Shown here piece after piece: positions 4,341 through 6,207 of a stretch of 6,207 nt of DNA. The translations under genes and the position numbers were made by a program. The notes beneath the pieces are model-generated. The model worked only from the letters and a program-made list of their open reading frames with translations. It had not been told where the DNA came from and made no database searches. The stretch is from Chloroflexota bacterium (GTDB lineage Bacteria; Chloroflexota; UBA6077). The stretch covers positions 1-6,207 of the forward strand of contig JAJYNT010000198.1 in assembly GCA_021786215.1 (NCBI GenBank), read 5' to 3'. The number at the start of each line of letters is the position of its first letter. Positions within the stretch are counted from its first letter, which is position 1.

Positions 4341-5975
4341 ATGAGTGAGCACATCTTCGTCGGGGTTGCCTGGCCCTACGCCAATGGTCCCCTACACCTG
4401 GGGCATCTGGCGGGCGCGCTGCTGCCTCCGGACATCTTCGCCCGGTTCCACCGTCTCAAGGGCAACCAGGTGCTGATGGTGTCCGGGTCCGACCAGCACG
4501 GCACGCCCATTACCTTGCGGGCCGAGCGAGAGGGCAAGAGCCCTCGAGAGGTCGCCGATTTCTATCACGAGCAGTTCGTCGACAACATCAAACGGGTCGG
4601 CATCAGCTACGACCTGTTCACCAAGACGACCACCGAGAACCATTACAGGGTGACCCAGGACCTCTTCCTCGGCCTGCTGAAGAACGGCTACGTCGAGAAG
4701 GCGGAGATGCACTCCCCCTACTGCACCACCTGCAACCGTTTCCTGCCGGACCGGTACGTGGAGGGAACCTGTCCCCACTGCGGCTTCACCGAGGCCCGGG
4801 GGGACCAGTGCGACAACTGCGGGAAGACCTTGGATCCCACGGATCTAATTAATCCGCGCTGCAAGTTCCACGGGACCACCCCCGAGATCCGGCCGACCGA
4901 GCACTTCTTCCTGAAGCTGTCCAAGTTGAACGAGCCGCTGCTCGACTGGGTCAGGCCCAAGAGCTACTGGCGACCCAACGTCTACAACTTCACCATGAAC
5001 ATGCTCCAGGAGGGGCTCAAGGACCGGCCCATCACGCGGGACATCGAGTGGGGCGTGCCGATCCCGCTGCCGGGTTACGAGAGCAAGCGTATCTACGTTT
5101 GGTTCGACGCCGTCACGGGTTACCTCTCGGCGAGCATCGAGTGGGCCCAGCGGCGGGGAGAGCCGGATAAGTGGAAGGAGTGGTGGCAGCAGCCATGCCG
5201 CGCCTACTACTTCATCGGGAAGGATAACATACCCTTCCACGCCATCATCTGGCCGGCCATGTTGATGGGTTACGGAGGGCTCAACCTGCCCTACGACGTG
5301 CCCGCCAATGAGTACCTGAACCTGGAGGGTGGAAAGTTCTCCACCAGCCGGGGATGGGCGGCATGGTTGCCCGACATGCTCGATCAGTACGATCCGGACC
5401 CGATCCGGTACATGCTGACCATCAACATGCCGGAGACCCGGGACACCGACTTCTCCATGGCGGAGTTCGTCCGCCGCAACAACGACGAGCTGGTGGCCAC
5501 CTACGGCAATCTGGTGCACAGGACCCTGACCTTCCTGCAGCGATACCTGGACGGCAAGGTGCCTGAAGTGGGTCCCGACTACCAGGGCGACGAGGAGATG
5601 ATCCGCCGCATCGATGAGACCTTCGACACCGTGGGCGATCTGCTGGAGGTGGCCCACTTCAAGGACTCCTTGAAGGAAGTGATGACCCTGGCCCAGTTCG
5701 GCAATCGTTACCTGGAGGAGAAGGCCCCCTGGAAGCTGCGGAAGGAGAACCCGGAGGCGCTGGCCGCCACCATGTACGAGTGCCTGCGGCTGGTGGACTC
5801 TCTGAAGATGCTCACCTATCCCTATCTGCCATTCTCGGCCGAGAAGCTGCACGGGCTGCTGGGCTACACCGACGACATCCTGAGCCACGGCTGGAAGCCC
5901 TCGGTGCCGCCCCAGGGCAGGAAGCTGCCGGAGCCGAGCCCGCTTTTCACCAAGCTGGAGCTGCCGGAGGCGTGA
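4341..5975 (+). CDS. metG: Methionyl-tRNA synthetase
   Basis: A 544-residue cytoplasmic class I synthetase that charges tRNA-Met with methionine using ATP. The Rossmann fold carries PYANGPLHLGHLAG with the HIGH-type HLGH at 19-22, GSDQHGTP at 49-56, VWFDAVTGY (253-261), IGKDNIPFH (292-300) and the KMSKS-type loop as KFSTS at 332-336. The connective insert has four ligand pairs: C128/C131, C144/C147, C157/C160 and C174/H177, consistent with two zinc knuckles, the last ligand being His rather than the more usual Cys. The helical anticodon-binding domain fills about 365-530. It ends near residue 544, so the C-terminal tRNA-binding/dimerisation domain of the 677-residue E. coli enzyme is absent and the protein is probably monomeric. 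ATG 4341 is supported by the standard N-terminus and by AGGA 10 nt upstream. The stop overlaps the next gene by GTGA. Confidence 0.97.
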   Translation: MSEHIFVGVAWPYANGPLHLGHLAGALLPPDIFARFHRLKGNQVLMVSGSDQHGTPITLRAEREGKSPREVADFYHEQFVDNIKRVGISYDLFTKTTTENHYRVTQDLFLGLLKNGYVEKAEMHSPYCTTCNRFLPDRYVEGTCPHCGFTEARGDQCDNCGKTLDPTDLINPRCKFHGTTPEIRPTEHFFLKLSKLNEPLLDWVRPKSYWRPNVYNFTMNMLQEGLKDRPITRDIEWGVPIPLPGYESKRIYVWFDAVTGYLSASIEWAQRRGEPDKWKEWWQQPCRAYYFIGKDNIPFHAIIWPAMLMGYGGLNLPYDVPANEYLNLEGGKFSTSRGWAAWLPDMLDQYDPDPIRYMLTINMPETRDTDFSMAEFVRRNNDELVATYGNLVHRTLTFLQRYLDGKVPEVGPDYQGDEEMIRRIDETFDTVGDLLEVAHFKDSLKEVMTLAQFGNRYLEEKAPWKLRKENPEALAATMYECLRLVDSLKMLTYPYLPFSAEKLHGLLGYTDDILSHGWKPSVPPQGRKLPEPSPLFTKLELPEA

Positions 5976-6207
5976 GGAAGTCGCGATCTAACCGAAACCT
6001 CCTGCACACCTTTGTCACAGTAGCGATCCTCTGGATCATCGTGCTGGTGGGTGGAACTTTGGCCGCGGGATACGCCCTGGGCGTAACCCCCTGGAACGCC
6101 CCCGACGAGCCCGCCCACTACAACTACATTCGCCATATCGCCACCACGGGGCAGCTGCCCGTGTTGAAGCCGGGTGACTGGAACGCCCCGCTGCTGGAGC
6201 GGCTGAA
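5972..6207 (+). CDS. N-terminal part of a polytopic GT-C-like membrane glycosyltransferase, cut by the right edge
   Basis: The first 78 residues of a longer membrane protein are present, with no stop before the window ends. A short basic N-terminus (VRKSRSNRN) is followed by one transmembrane helix (about residues 13-37). A first loop follows, carrying TPWNAPDEPAHYNYIRHIA with the acidic PDEPAHY at 44-50, then GQLPVLKPGDW. A conserved acidic first extracytoplasmic loop of this form is typical of GT-C enzymes (PMT/ArnT or DUF2142-like), which take sugars from polyprenyl-phosphate carriers on the outer face of the membrane. The start is GTG 5972, sharing GTGA with the metG stop; GGAGG at 5966-5970 is only 1 nt before it, so translation may rely on re-initiation by ribosomes finishing metG. 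No better start exists before the first helix. The family call is moderately sure; the exact subfamily and sugar are not known. Confidence 0.8.
   Translation, partial: MRKSRSNRNLLHTFVTVAILWIIVLVGGTLAAGYALGVTPWNAPDEPAHYNYIRHIATTGQLPVLKPGDWNAPLLERL

Noticed and set aside
4330..4344. Four-codon mini-ORF (Met-Asn-Arg-Thr) whose TGA overlaps the metG ATG
   Set aside because: It has no ribosome site at a workable distance and nothing in it suggests an attenuator. The overlap is more likely a by-product of the AGGATG ribosome-site sequence.
4845..5888. 347-residue open frame on the minus strand opposite metG
   Set aside because: Its translation is rich in His, Gln, Val and Gly with no recognisable domain, and it mirrors the codon pattern of metG. 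It is a shadow of a highly conserved gene.

Overview
The window comes from a GC-rich bacterial chromosome. Codons mostly end in G or C, several genes start with GTG or TTG, and genes are packed with 1-4 nt overlaps. The MetRS type (KFSTS signature, extra zinc-knuckle cysteines), a probable leaderless GTG gene and a large-family membrane glycosyltransferase with a PDEPAHY loop would suit Chloroflexota, but this assignment is tentative; Actinomycetota or another high-GC phylum cannot be excluded from sequence reading alone.

Layout. (1) The left edge (1-162, minus strand) holds the 5' end of an unrecognised membrane protein that runs out of the window. It is divergent from the next gene across about 260 nt that contain no convincing gene. 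(2) 423-1658, plus strand, encodes a 12-TM major facilitator transporter of the drug:H+ antiporter type. A TACAAT box sits 6 nt before its GTG, which suggests a leaderless mRNA. (3) A strong sigma70-type promoter (TTGACC-18-TATACT) overlaps the transporter stop codon and drives a tight three-gene unit: a DUF218/SanA-YdcF-like membrane-anchored protein (1728-2375), a WbbL-like family 2 glycosyltransferase (2377-3354), and an ALG5/DPM1-like polyprenyl-phosphate glycosyltransferase (3354-4118). (4) A 222-nt intergenic stretch follows, dominated by inverted repeats. It holds a perfect 18-bp palindrome and an inverted pair of REP-like elements with GTAG heads, TCCT loops and compensated stem differences. 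(5) metG (4341-5975) encodes methionyl-tRNA synthetase without the C-terminal dimerisation domain. (6) Overlapping its stop by GTGA is the start of a polytopic GT-C-like membrane glycosyltransferase, cut off by the right edge.

How the genes may work together: the DUF218 protein and two GT2 enzymes look like an envelope polysaccharide or glycosylation unit. The ALG5-like enzyme would charge a polyprenyl phosphate with a sugar on the inner face of the membrane, and GT-C enzymes such as the one beginning at 5972 use such lipid-linked sugars outside. metG is a housekeeping gene lodged between these parts. I see no phage, CRISPR, transposase, rRNA or tRNA gene. The least ordinary items are the REP doublet and the coupling of metG to a membrane glycosyltransferase; I do not see a clearly new multi-gene system.
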